Assembly (NCBI GenBank): GCA_032871835.1
Contig: CM065297.1
Location: forward strand, 188,501-252,500
Direction of reading: 5' to 3'
DNA: 64,000 nt
Source of the DNA: Dipteronia dyeriana
Taxonomy: Eukaryota; Streptophyta; Magnoliopsida; Sapindales; Sapindaceae
The translations under genes were made by a program, and so were the position numbers. Position 1 is the first letter of the stretch; each line of letters opens with the position of its first letter. The notes under the pieces were generated by a model that saw only the letters and a program-made list of their open reading frames with translations, had not been told where the DNA came from and did not search any database. Positions 34,859-45,082 of the stretch are shown one piece after another.

Positions 34859-34892
<34 letters not shown>
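34859..34892 (-). promoter_or_regulatory. Expanded TA tract at the TATA region of C2 5' LTR
   Basis: About 16-17 TA units where the 3' LTR has TTTATAATATATGA (27959-27972). It follows the GC-rich block and is at the core-promoter position. Similar but shorter tracts occur in C1 and C6. Confidence 0.55.
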
Positions 34893-34896
<4 letters not shown>

Positions 34897-35613
34897 TCCA
34901 AACAAAGTGAGGTCGTTTTGGAAAAAACGTTCCAGCTTCCTCAATTTGCCCTGGAGACGTGCGTTGGTCGAGTAATGCACCATCAACTCACAACCTAATT
35001 TTTCAATAGGTCCTGGACGAGTGGCGCAGCTCAGTGGTGCATCACATGCGATAATCTACTGGAATGTTAAGCTGGTGAGGCTGCGCTAGTCAAGTAGTGT
35101 ACTGCCCATTTTTTCAACTTTGCACGGGTGCAGTGGCGTATCTCAGTGGCACAGGACAATTGGCGTTCAATTGGAATGTTGTGCTAGTGAGGCTACTCTA
35201 GTCGAGTGGCGCACCACCAGCGCAATGCCTACTTTTTCAACACTCAAACACATATTTTCAACAAGTCCTAGAGTGATGAAAATGAATCCTATACTAATGT
35301 CTAACATGACATAAAACTTTAATTACAAGATGCAAATATATCAACAAGAGTCATTTAAACTAAAATGCACACAAGTATAAACACACAACATATATGAATA
35401 AAAGTTATGCATGAATTTGTGAGTGTGTGCAACTATCTCTTCAAAGCAAGTAAGCATAAGAATTTTACATTCAGTGCTTCTCCTATTGAGGTCTTAAGAG
35501 CCTAATCTACCCTTACATAATACCCTAAAAATTTGATTTGTTCACGAAATAAGCCAATCAATAAATGAAGACTTTACATCTATAATACTATGCAGCCTCA
35601 TTAGGATCTCACG

Positions 35614-35990
35614 GTGATCATGGTACAGATTGCCAACTTCATGGTACATCATGTGCTTGTTGACACAGGAAGCAGCGTCGATATACTATTTAAAGATAAT
35701 TTAGATAAGCTAAATTTGAAACAATGGTGCTATAATAGTTGCACTACCCCGCTGTATGGGTTCACTGCGGACTCAATCATACCCGTGGGATCAAAGATCC
35801 TGCCGGTAATTGTTGGAACATCCCCCCTCCAATAAAATATTATGACAGACTTTGTGGTGGTAGATACCTCATCGGTCTACAATGTGATACTGGGAAGGAA
35901 TTTCCTATCATCCTTGAAGAGAATTCTATCTGTTTACCAGAACATCATGAAGTTCCCAGTAGGAGACAATGCGGGAGCTACATATCAACG
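35614..35990 (+). pseudogene. pol: G4 protease
   Basis: Aspartic protease domain. FMVHHVLVDTGSSVDILF gives the DTGSS active site at about 35650-35680. YGFTADSIIPVGSKILPV follows, then a stop at 35835 and a shift to a frame with DFVVVDTSSVYNVILGR, ending near MKFPVGD. The order (DTG, GF, ILGR) is usual for Ty3 elements. The residue run then passes without linker into RT sequence from its middle. Confidence 0.85.
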
Positions 35991-36900
35991 GTTAGTCAAT
36001 CGGCTGTTCAAGCCTTAAACTGGAAGGTCAATGGAGGTATACATCGATGACATGATCACCAAGTCATCAACCTCTGAAAGCCATCTGGACGACCTTCACA
36101 AAACTTTTATGATCTTAAGAGAGAACTATATGAGATTGAACCCCTCCAAATACACATTTGGGGTGACTGTGGGGAAGTTTCTGGGCTTAATGGTCCATGA
36201 GAGAGGCATAGAGGCTAACCCAGAAAATATTAAGGCTATCTTGGATTTAGAATCCCCCACGTCACTTAAACAGGTTCAAGTCTTGACTGGGCAGGTAGCA
36301 GCGCTCAACAGGTTCATTTCCCAGTCTACCGATAAGTGTCTCCTCTTCTTCAAAGCCATCAAGCAGGGAAGGAACATGAAATGGGACCACGAGAGTGAAC
36401 AAGCTTTTAAAGCCTTAAAGAAATATATGTCAAGCCCTTCACTACTGGTTAAGCCAAGTCCTGGAGAAGTGCTGGAAATCTACTTAGCCGTTTTAGAGAC
36501 TGCATTAGGTGAGGCTTTGGTTAAGAAATGTGGAGATAGGGTCCAGCAGCCTATCTACTACATGAGTCATGCTCTAACCAAACCAGAAAAGAATTATAAT
36601 CTTCTGGAAAAGCTCGCTTATGCCTTGGTGACCTCAGTAAGAAAGCTCATTCCCTACTTCCAAACTTACTCAATTGCAGTAGTGACAGATCAACCTCTCT
36701 GCCAGTTTTTACAGAGACTGGATATATCCGGAAGGTTGGTTTTACAGGCTTTGAAGCTCACCTAGTTTGATTTAAGGTATAAGCCCATGACCGTGATTAA
36801 AGCCCAGGCTTTGGGGGACTTTGTATCAGAGCTCTCAGTGCCCCCAGGCAAAGCGACCTCTGCAACGATAAATATAGCCTCTGAATGGATTCCAGAATCT
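35965..36900 (+). pseudogene. pol: G4 reverse transcriptase (C-terminal part) and first RNase H
   Basis: Begins with AGATYQRLVNRLF, a stop, then MEVYIDDMITKS, the RT catalytic YIDD at 36040-36051. The RT N-terminal half (fingers and first catalytic Asp) is missing, so protease is joined to mid-RT by a deletion of roughly 1 kb or more. Then LNPSKYTFGVTVGKFLG, LTGQVAALNRFIS, FFKAIKQGRNMKWDHE, and the RNase H-like part with YYMSHALTKPEKNY and LEKLAYALV. A stop at 36765 separates FDLRYKPMTVIKAQALGDFV. Confidence 0.88.
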
Positions 36901-36924
36901 GACTGCTGGCCAGAAAATTGCAAG

Positions 36925-37300
36925 TCATGGATCCTCTAAACAAATGGAGCATTCGGGCAAGCCGAGAGAGGAACAGGTATAATTCTAATTGACCTAGAGG
37001 GGATTGAGTGCTGCCACTATTTCAGATTTGAATTCAAGGCCACTAATAATGAGGCAGAGTATGAAGCCCTTTTAGCTGGAATAAGGGCGGCCGCAGAGCT
37101 CAGGGTCGATTACCTGCAGGTCAGGAGTGACTCGTTGCTCATAGTCAACGAAGTCTTTGGGGATTATCAAGCAAAAGGGGATAGTATGATTACCTACCTG
37201 AAGCTAGTTCATCATCTTAAGAGTAAATTTAAAGGATTTAAGATTGAACAGGTACCTCGATAACAGAATCGTCGAGCTGACATCCTAGCCAAAATAGCTG
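36925..37300 (+). pseudogene. pol: G4 second RNase H (plant RNase H1-like, Tat type)
   Basis: SWIL, stop, TNGAFGQAERGTGIIL, then FEFKATNNEAEYEALLAGIR, VRSDSLLIVNEVFGDYQAKG and ADILAKIA are typical of the extra RNase H domain (RVT_3) that Tat-group elements carry between RT/RNase H and integrase. The first catalytic Asp of the usual DGA motif is Asn (TNGA) next to a stop, so the copy is not functional. Confidence 0.88.
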
Positions 37301-37399
37301 CGAATGGTGGCCAGACCTTACCATAGGGTATCCCTCTTCAAGTGATCCCCCTACCAAGTATAGTAGCAGGTAAGGAGACTTATACCCTGGATCGGTAGC

Positions 37400-38624
37400 C
37401 ATGCTGGATGGACCCAATAGTGGATTATCTCCAGGAAGGGAGGCTCCTCTAGGAGCCTGATCAAGCTAGGAGAATCAAGAGGCTCTCAGTCCGATATTGC
37501 TTGGTAGATGGATACTTATATAGAAGGGGCAAATCCCTTCTACTGCTTTGATGTTTACATCCTGATGAATCCTAATGGACATTGAGAGAGATTCACTCTG
37601 GGAATACGGGAACCATATTTGTGGGGAGGCTCTAGCGTATCAGGTACTCCTCATAGGGTATTATTGGCCAACCAACCATCAAGAAGCAAATAACTTAGTA
37701 CGATCCCGTAAAGCACACCAAAAGACCGCAAACTTGAGTCACCTCCCGCCAGAGCGGTTGTCATCTCTTAGCTCACCTTACCCCTTTGCTATGTGGGGAG
37801 TCGACTTGATTGGATCGCTTACTACTGCCCATGGTCAAGCCAAGCATGCTATTGTAGCGATTGACTATTTTATAAGATGGTTCGAAGTCGGACAGTATTC
37901 CCCGATATCGGAAGAAAATACAACAAGATTCATCAAAATAATGTAATTTGTAGGTTCGGGACCCCTCTTGTCATTGTAGCTGACCTCGGCAAGCAGTTTA
38001 TTAATGGCCGGTTAGAGGAATTTTGTGAGGACTTGGGGATCGACCTTTGATTCGCTTTAGTAGCCCACCCTCATACTAATGGGCTGGTGAAATCCACTGA
38101 TAAGACTATTAAGAAGCTGCAACATAAAAAGGCCAGATGGGCCGAGGTGCTTCCTGAGGTCCTTTGGGATTACCGCACTACACGGAGAACGACCACCGGA
38201 GAAACACCTTATTCTTTGGCCTTCGGGGTTGAATCAGTTCTTCCCATTGAGTACAAACTGACATTCTTCAGAGTTCAACATTTTAAACAGGGAAGCAATG
38301 AGGATAAGCTCTGAGCTAGCTTAGATCTCTTGAAAGAAAAATAAGATCGGCTAGTTGAGAAGGTACCAATTTACTAGAGCAAGATTGCTAGATACTTTAA
38401 CAGGAGGGTTAAAACCTGAAACTTTAAGGAAGGGGACCTAGTTCTCAGGAAAGTGACATTGAGTACCAGGAAGAGGTCATACGGGGTCCTGGGACCCAAC
38501 TGTGAAGGACCTTACCTAGTAAAGGTTGTGGTCCACAACAGGGCGGACAAGCTCGAGGACATGAATGACTGACTCATCGATCATACTTGGAATGCAGATC
38601 ACCTGAAAAAATTCTACCCCTAAG
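37400..38624 (+). pseudogene. pol: G4 integrase
   Basis: RYCLVDGYLYRRG, then a zinc-binding-like region with IHSGN (shifted), GNHICGEALAYQVL and GYYWPTNHQEANNLVRS, where the second Cys pair is partly lost. Catalytic core: FAMWGVDLIGSL (first Asp, about 37795), frameshift, then ADLGKQFINGRLEEF (second Asp; the usual DNG is DLG) and AHPHTNGLVKS (third position Glu replaced by Lys or Val). C-terminal KLQHKKARWAEVLPEVLWDYRTT, TPYSLAFGVESVLP and FKEGDLVLRKV, ending HLKKFYP then stop at 38622. At least six stops or shifts. Confidence 0.85.
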
Positions 38625-38814
38625 GGAACTCGTTAGCATACTACCTCTACCTAGTTTTTAATCTTCAACAATAATGTACTCCATTCTATTTTATTAATAA
38701 AGCCTGTTTTTTCTCCATCTTCAACTATGTTCTACAGTGATTTGGGTTTACATGGGAAATTCAACATTATCTTCCAAAGACCAGGGATTAGCCGGGGAAG
38801 CCCCCTTGCTATTC

Positions 38815-39400
38815 CTGATGCCTAGGCCGGGCACTACCCTCCGTGAAGAAGGGTCTGAGTATAAGAGCATAACTGCCATCCATATCTCGAGACCAGAAAA
38901 TAGCTAGATAACCCTCCTGATGCCTTGGTCGGGCTACCACCCCTAAGAAGGGTCTGAGTATAAAAGTATAGTTGCCATCCAGATCTCGAGACCAAGAGGA
39001 TAGCCCTCCTAATGCCTTGGTAGGGCTACCATCCCCAAGAAGGGTCTAAGTATAAGAGCATAGTTGCCGTCCAGATCTCGAGACCAGGGAATAGCTAGAT
39101 AGCCCTCCTGATGCCTTGGTCGGGCTACCACCCCCAAGAAGGATATGAGTATAAGAGCATAGTTGCCATCCATATCACAAGACCAGAAAATAGCTAGGTA
39201 GCCCTTCTGATGCCTTGGTTGGGTTGCCGCCCCCAAGAAGGACTCGAGTTTAAGAGTGCAATTGCCATCCCGATCTCAAGACTAGGATATGGGTAGATAA
39301 CCCTTCTTGATGCCTAAATCGGGCTATAACCCACCAGGGGGGCTCGGGAATGGAAAGCTATTTTACTTAAATTCCAATATCCCTGTTATTACTGGTTGCT
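38815..39400 (+). repeat. 99-bp tandem array in G4 3' region, six units
   Basis: Unit starts CTGATGCCTTGGTCGGGCTA, includes AAGAAGGGTCTGAGTATAAG and ends GATCTCGAGACCAG. Unit starts are at about 38815, 38917, 39009, 39108, 39207 and 39306 (spacing 92-102). It lies between integrase and the antisense ORF. A 75-residue minus ORF over it is only the repeat read through. Confidence 0.88.
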
Positions 39401-39884
39401 AATTCTCCATGTATATATGGTTGCATGCTATGACATGTGTGAACTAGCCTTCAATCACACAAGGGGACTATTTACTAAAGTCACCAATCTATAAGTTTCT
39501 GTTAAGAGTTGAAAGCTCGAGCAAGCTGCCTACTTTCACACTTAAGCAGTTTTTATATCTTATTGCTTTTTCAAGTTGAGTTAAGTCAAGTTGTTTTAGA
39601 GGCCGCAACAAGATCGAGGTCAGAAGTGAAGCAAGTAAATGCCAATCAAGTCAAAATTCATTGAAGAAAGCATGAACGAGATCTAAAGTCAGTTTTCATT
39701 AATGGAATAGAAGCCTATTCCATGGTAAAGCTACAATAATCAAACAGGGAGCATAACCCCCAGTTTTGGGCTACAAAAGTAAAGAAACAAAAAGTAAAAA
39801 AATAGAGGATAATGATGATGGCGATCAAGCATGGGTAAGGTTGGGATGCTCACCCACCTTTCCGGGCTGTCAAGGCAAGATGTG
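39400..39884. other. G4 spacer between tandem array and antisense ORF
   Basis: No ORF or repeat recognised. It includes GGGGGCTCGGGAATGG just after the array. Confidence 0.5.
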
Positions 39885-42459
39885 AGTAAAACGTATTAGG
39901 CTTTTGCTTCTTCCGGATTCTCTTCTCCCCCTTCCTAGTGAACCTCGCCCCCTGTTTCTTCTTCTAGTGGTTGTTCATTTTGGAAGACCATCTCTGCTAC
40001 TCCTTTCACTGGAGGATTCCTGATTGCCTGTGGTTCAGCTGGGTCCTCCTCCAAGACCTCATTAATCACCACCATGACCTCGGGTGGAATGGTTGCATCA
40101 AGAAGGTTGGCCATTGATTTTAGCCTGCTCTCTCCCACCGCTGGCTCTTCCCTTGAAGACATTACAGAGGGGTCTCGGGCTTCTGTAAGGCCTCCTTCAG
40201 GCTCTGCGAGTTGAACCCCCTTTGAGGATTCTCAGGGACCTGACGTTGGGAAGATGAGAGAAAAAGGAGGAAGGTTTGACACAGCAGGTTGCTTCGCAGC
40301 TTCATCCATATTGGACATACCCGATTCATCGCCCAGTGGATGAGACATCTCTACGACCTTGGCCAATGTCTCTTCCCTATCCCAGTTGGCGATAATTGAT
40401 AGGTCAAAAGGGGAGGGGAAGGCTTCAGCAACCTTGTAGGAGACATAGAAGTATCCCTTGCTGAAGGAGAAGTCCACCTCAGACTAAAGCCTGGCAACTT
40501 GGGCTTGCAGACCTTGGTTTTCAATTTCCAGCGCCCTCGGTTCATCCTTCCAATTATCCCGCTGACTGACTCGATGCTAAGACTGGAGGGTTTCTCGATT
40601 GAAAGACTGCTACAACCTCTCATGGTCGCACTGAAGCTCAACCAATTCTGTTTCCATCCCCTTCTGGTTAGAGGTCATCTCTTGTACCAAGGCTTGAGCC
40701 CACACCAACAATTCCATGGCTCGCTCGGCTTTAGTTTCAGCCCTGGCTGTCCGATCACGGGGATAAGCTACCTGGTGGCCCATGGCTACTTGGAATTTAA
40801 AGGCCTGTAAAGGGAATTGAAGTTAGAAAATGACAAATCAAACTATTACATGAGAAAATAAAAGGCGATGACTACCTTGGCCAAGAGGGCAAAACCCTTG
40901 GTAACCAGAATATCTACAAACATTGAAGCCATCATAGAAAGACTACCCAGGGGTAGGAATTAACCAATTGCCCTATAACCTCATCTTGAAAGGTAGAGCT
41001 AGTTTGGTCAGGCGAGCAAACAGAGGAAACCCATTCATCACCAGCTTCGGGGTTCTTTGAAGTCTGGCATGCTGGGAATATAGAAGAAGAGGCAGAAGTA
41101 TCTGGCAGGGACGAAGCAGGGGCGACAGGAGCAGAAGCAGAAGCAGAAGCAGAAGTAGGGGTACCTACAGCGAGAACTGACATTACAGCATCAACGACTT
41201 GAGAAATGAAGGCCTCTTTACCCTGTACCTTGGCAGCTCGAGATGCGAGGAGTGGTAACTTGGACCTATGCTAGGAAGAGAATGGAGCAAGAGCAGACGA
41301 AACCCCAGCTGGAGTGGGTAGCCTCTCATTCTCTTGCGAAATCAATGGGTTTTCCTGTTTTGACTTGGCAGTAAGGGGAAGAGTGCGAGTTTGCTGGGCT
41401 TCATGGGAAGCTGGAGCAATAACATAAACTATTAAAAAAAAAAGAGAAGAGCGTAAAGCCATCAGAACTGAACCATTCAACTACACTAAGCATGATGGTT
41501 CAAAGTATTTAAAAGGAATAGCATCGGATATTCACAGATAGTGGTTTACCAAACGAGGATAAAAAGGGTCAGCAATCAGGAAATTCAGGTTCAAATAGCT
41601 CCTGATAAGGTTGTTCTTCAGCACCACCTCAGACTTGGCAGGCAAGGAATATCAGCCCCATGAGGGCTTATCATTGAAAGTGGTTGGATTTGTGAACTCA
41701 TACCCGCCTATAAAGGTCGAGCTTCCCCAATCCTTACCCATTAGGATCCACTCCTCCTTCTAAGTAGGATCTTTTCTAGAGGCGCCAGGGATGATAAAAT
41801 TGAGTTTGTTTTTTGCCTTGACATAGAACTGACCTCGTGGAACCCCAAACAAGCTCCCAATTTAAAAGAGGTAAGCTATCTCCTCGACTTCTTGCTCCCG
41901 AGTGACCTTGCTTAACTAGCATTGTTACCTCCACAACACGAGTAAGTCGATGAGATGCCTCCAAAAGCCGGGTGTCAACTGGAGGGGAGCTAGCTGTAAG
42001 GCGTTGAGAGCCCGCCAAAGGGTAGGATGACATAGAAGCCTTACCCTGTTCTCGATGGCCACGATGTTGATGGGGAGCACGCATTTGGGACGATTAAAGA
42101 TGTCATAGTTTTTATGAGGGACTGTGAAGGAGACGCTGTCAGGAATGCCATATTTGGACCTCATGCTACTAATCGACTTCGGGTCAATGGCGGAGTCTGG
42201 AATGACTCTGAAGTCATAGGGAATATGTCTTTTAAGAGCAGAACCAACAACCGTGACTTGGTCCTTTCCAGCAACGTCATCCCTATTTTGCACACCGGAA
42301 TCCTCATCAACCAAGCTCAATGGGTTATCTGGTCGATAGAAAACTCGGAAGTGAATAGTCCCTATCTAGGTCTCGTCGAGTCCGCTTTCCTTAGGCAAGA
42401 CTAGAAACCTTTGTACCATCAACGAGGGAATCGATGGAGTTATGGCTAACTTTCAACAT
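39885..42459 (-). pseudogene. G4 antisense ORF with putative gypsy-type transposon domain
   Basis: Coding on the opposite strand to pol. From an ATG at 42459 (MLKVSHNSIDSLVDG) through stops into an open frame 42320-41925 with DPKSISSMRSKYGIPDSVSF and LQLAPLQLTPGFWRHLIDLL. The last part fits the plant domain listed as putative gypsy type transposon (Transposase_28), where an LGL(A)P.QL.PN.WR pattern is usual. Further pieces down to 39935 are Ser/Ala/Pro-rich (41183-40932) and acidic (40162-39935), in separated frames. Such antisense ORFs are known from Retand-like Tat elements; their function is unknown. Domain naming is by pattern memory. Confidence 0.65.
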
Positions 42460-42886
42460 GATGAATAAGGCTTGAAGGTGGAGGAAAAGAGCTTGAAGGT
42501 GGATAAAAAACAATGACGTAGCTGGAGAAGATAGCGAGAGAGTGGAAGTTTGAAAATTTGAAATTGAAAGAATGCGAGAGGAAGCGACGATGAGTTTGAA
42601 TTTAAATAGAAGTTAGGATGGTAGTGACATCGATGAAATTCTCCAGAGGATTACCTCAAACCACGTAGAGGGCATTAACACAACCGGATTTCTTCAAGGA
42701 GTACACCATTCTGTGCTCGCCACATCACTTGAGCAATTAATGAGAAGATTTCATTTGAGATCCTCAGTAACGGTAAAAAAGGAAAATTTCACAATTAAAA
42801 ACAAGGAATCTGACTCCGACCCCAACTCTATAACCGGTGTTCAAGTCAGAAGGGACTTCTGTTAATAGCAAAATTTGGCTAGGGGA

Positions 42887-44122
42887 CTAAAGAGAAATTT
42901 TCCACTCACCTAGCTCGAATCAAAGCCCGGATTAACCATTTGAACCTGAGGGAGTCACAAATCTACCTCATAGAAGCAAGAAAGGGTCATCGGGATTCAA
43001 ATCTGTCTGGAATAAAGCTCGGCACGACCATACAGAGCCTTTACGTAAAACATTGGAATTCAAGAAAAAGCCAGATGTGTGGATATCCGAGCTTCTCGAG
43101 ATCACCTATCCTGGAACCCCGGACTTTGAGGCATGCCTCCAGAACCACCCCACGATAGCAAGGAAAGGTCACCGAGCTCAGAAAGCACTCAAGGGGAAGC
43201 CTGACACAAAAAAAAGTGAGCTCCTTCCAGATCAAGGCTTTCCGAGGTCAGATTTAACTCGTAGCCTAAGCCAGAAGCCCACCAACCTCTCTAGAAGCCC
43301 GTTGTCCCTGTCATATACGAATAAGGAGCCTATAAGTATATCAGATTCATGTTATAGCTAATGCTCCAATTCGCTAGGGACGCGTGTAACCTACTTGGAC
43401 ATGAAAGAAGAATCTCGTCTAATCTACACTACCCGCAGTAAGTGCTCACTAGGCCGTCCCAAGCTTTTGAGACCAGAACTAAAGCATGGATCTATCTTGC
43501 TCTACGAAAAAACGACCAGCTAACTCGATGCCCTCCGTGAAGAATCATGCCATGAATACACATAAGATCATATCTTTAAATTCTACAAACATGTAAGACA
43601 AGAGTTTGATTCCAAAAAGGAAACAAACTTATCTTTGTCAAAGATATCCTCGAATCCGTTATTAATTCGAAGTCAACAACTTTCAAATAATGGATCCAGC
43701 CCCATAAGGAGGGAACGAATTCATAGGATCGTGGAGGGATATTTATGAGTTTAAACGTACTTGGACCGGGTATAAATAGGGCCAAGCATGGAAGAAATAG
43801 AGACGAGAAGAAAATGAGAGTGAAAAGGATATAAATTCTGTGATCAGAATATGGCCGCCCATATATCTACTATTCAACAAGCACGAGCCTACTACCTCGT
43901 ATTGCCCCAGTGAGGTTGAGATTATTAGAGATATATTACTTTGAGTATTTCCTGTGTAACTTAAATAGCCAATAATAAAAATTCACATTCTTGTTCATAT
44001 AAAATCCATCATTGTTTAATAGGTTAGGTACTTAAGGTATCAACCCGGGGCGTCACTTCAATGGTAGTGGTCCTGAGGGTGTTACCGAAAACTTTCCACC
44101 CCGGACAAATTTTCGGTTAACA
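42887..44122 (+). repeat. G4 3' LTR (approximate ends)
   Basis: A purine-rich GGCTAGGGGACTAAAGAG at about 42878-42895 looks like the polypurine tract and LTR start. TATA box at 43771, polyadenylation-like AATAAAA near 43975, and an end GGTTAACA at 44122 with a CCCCGGACAAATTTTCGG stretch before it. There is no second G4 LTR in the window to fix the borders. Confidence 0.55.
43771..43780 (+). promoter_or_regulatory. TATA box of the G4 LTR
   Basis: GGGTATAAATAGGGCC, a strong plant TATA match, about 30 bases before an AGAAATAGAGACGAGAAG leader. Confidence 0.65.
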
Positions 44123-44209
44123 CCATTCATGAATGCAGAGAATGTATAATCAACAATCTATTATAAATTTTTTTATTTTTTATTATTGTTATATGTAAAT
44201 TTTATTGAA

Positions 44210-45055
44210 TGTACACGTCAATGAAAGACAAGACAATCCCTAATGAAGATGGCCTGTTGGGTATCCGAGCTGGCATCTAGAAGACCATCCAGGACATCAA
44301 GGAACAAAAACCCGAGTAAGTCCGAGTACAGGTACTCAGCATGTTCAGTACCACTCAGAACATTATAGAAGCCTGGATAATGAAGGACAAACTCATGATC
44401 CATGCAAGTGAATAAGCCTGAGAATAAGTCGATGTCGTACTCCAATACGCATCAGTATAGAGAAAAAGTTTAGAAAGCTTCTAAAAGGGTAAAACACCAA
44501 ACAAGAAGCAAATCCAAATCAGTCAACGACTCTATCATTCTAGAAGATAACATATCGATTAGGAAAATGAAATCCTAAATCATATTGTGTAATTAGAGTC
44601 TTATAAAGATTCAGATTCAACTCAAAAGATCTCCAAAACAGGAAAGAAGATAAAGACTACTCCAACAAGCTACTGATCATAATTCAATGCAAATCCCTTT
44701 CCTTACTTGTACAATAAGAATTAAGGTTCAATGCATGTATAAATAGACCCGTAATCTTATTAAAAAAGAGACACAGAGAGACAGAGAGAGGAAAAAAGAA
44801 ACAAAAAAAATCACTGTAAGAGAGAGGCAAGGGAGATCGAGTGGTGTAGTTCTTCATTTCAATAGTTGAATTTGGCTAAGTTGTTCATACAACCACTCGT
44901 GGATGTTTCTCTGATCATCAGAGTTTTTACCACGTAAACTCGTGTCATAAACACGTCAATTTCATTATCTTTCTCTTTCTCTTTCTCTTTTGACATGTCA
45001 TAACCAAACCAAACGTTGTTGACTTTTTCAACAAATCGAGAAATCCACGTCAACA
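44210..45055 (+). repeat. G5 5' LTR (start approximate)
   Basis: Ends ACGTCAACA at 45055 next to the primer site. The start TGTACACGTCAATG at 44210 is a guess from the TG...CA rule. TATA box at 44737, purine-rich leader (GAGACAGAGAGAGG) at 44770-44800, TTTCTCTTTCTC tract near 44970. The only copy in the window. Confidence 0.6.
44737..44748 (+). promoter_or_regulatory. TATA box of the G5 LTR
   Basis: CATGTATAAATAGACCC, near consensus, 30 bases before a purine-rich leader. Confidence 0.65.
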
Positions 45056-45057
45056 AT

Positions 45058-45075
45058 TGGCGCTAGAAGTAGGGG
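45058..45075 (+). other. G5 primer binding site
   Basis: TGGCGCTAGAAGTAGGGG starts three bases after the LTR end. TGGCGC starts are usual for plant Ty3 elements. The tRNA is not assigned here. Confidence 0.7.
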
Positions 45076-45082
45076 ATATATA

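Larger units (their letters stand above)
27048..35578 (-). mobile_element. C2: Ty1/copia element of SIRE/Maximus type inside G4
   Basis: On the minus strand: 5' LTR 35578-33953, primer site, RT and RNase H (33894-32323), 3' non-coding region, S solo LTR insert (29455-31890), polypurine tract, 3' LTR 28657-27048. Flanks are TCTAC (27043-27047) and TCTAT (35579-35583), a target duplication with one change. Removing C2 restores the gag-to-protease order of G4. Gag, protease and integrase are deleted between the leader and RT near 33870. Confidence 0.92.
33953..35578 (-). repeat. C2 5' LTR (1626 bp)
   Basis: Minus strand TGTAAAGTCT at 35578 to ATTTGTTTCA at 33953. It differs from the 3' LTR by scattered substitutions, an 18-base G run, and an expanded TA tract. 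Confidence 0.9.
25746..44122 (+). mobile_element. G4: Ty3/gypsy element of Tat/Retand type, interrupted by C2
   Basis: Order: gag (25766-26870), C2 insertion (27048-35578), protease, RT/RNase H with a deletion, second RNase H, integrase, 99-bp tandem array, antisense ORF, 3' LTR. The second RNase H before integrase and the antisense ORF after it are hallmarks of the Tat group. The 5' LTR and leader are missing; the left border meets the family I LTR near 25745. Many stops and frameshifts show it is dead. Confidence 0.88.

Noticed and set aside
39009..39236. Minus ORF of 75 codons in G4 3' region
   Set aside because: It is the 99-bp array read through in one frame (99 = 33 codons).
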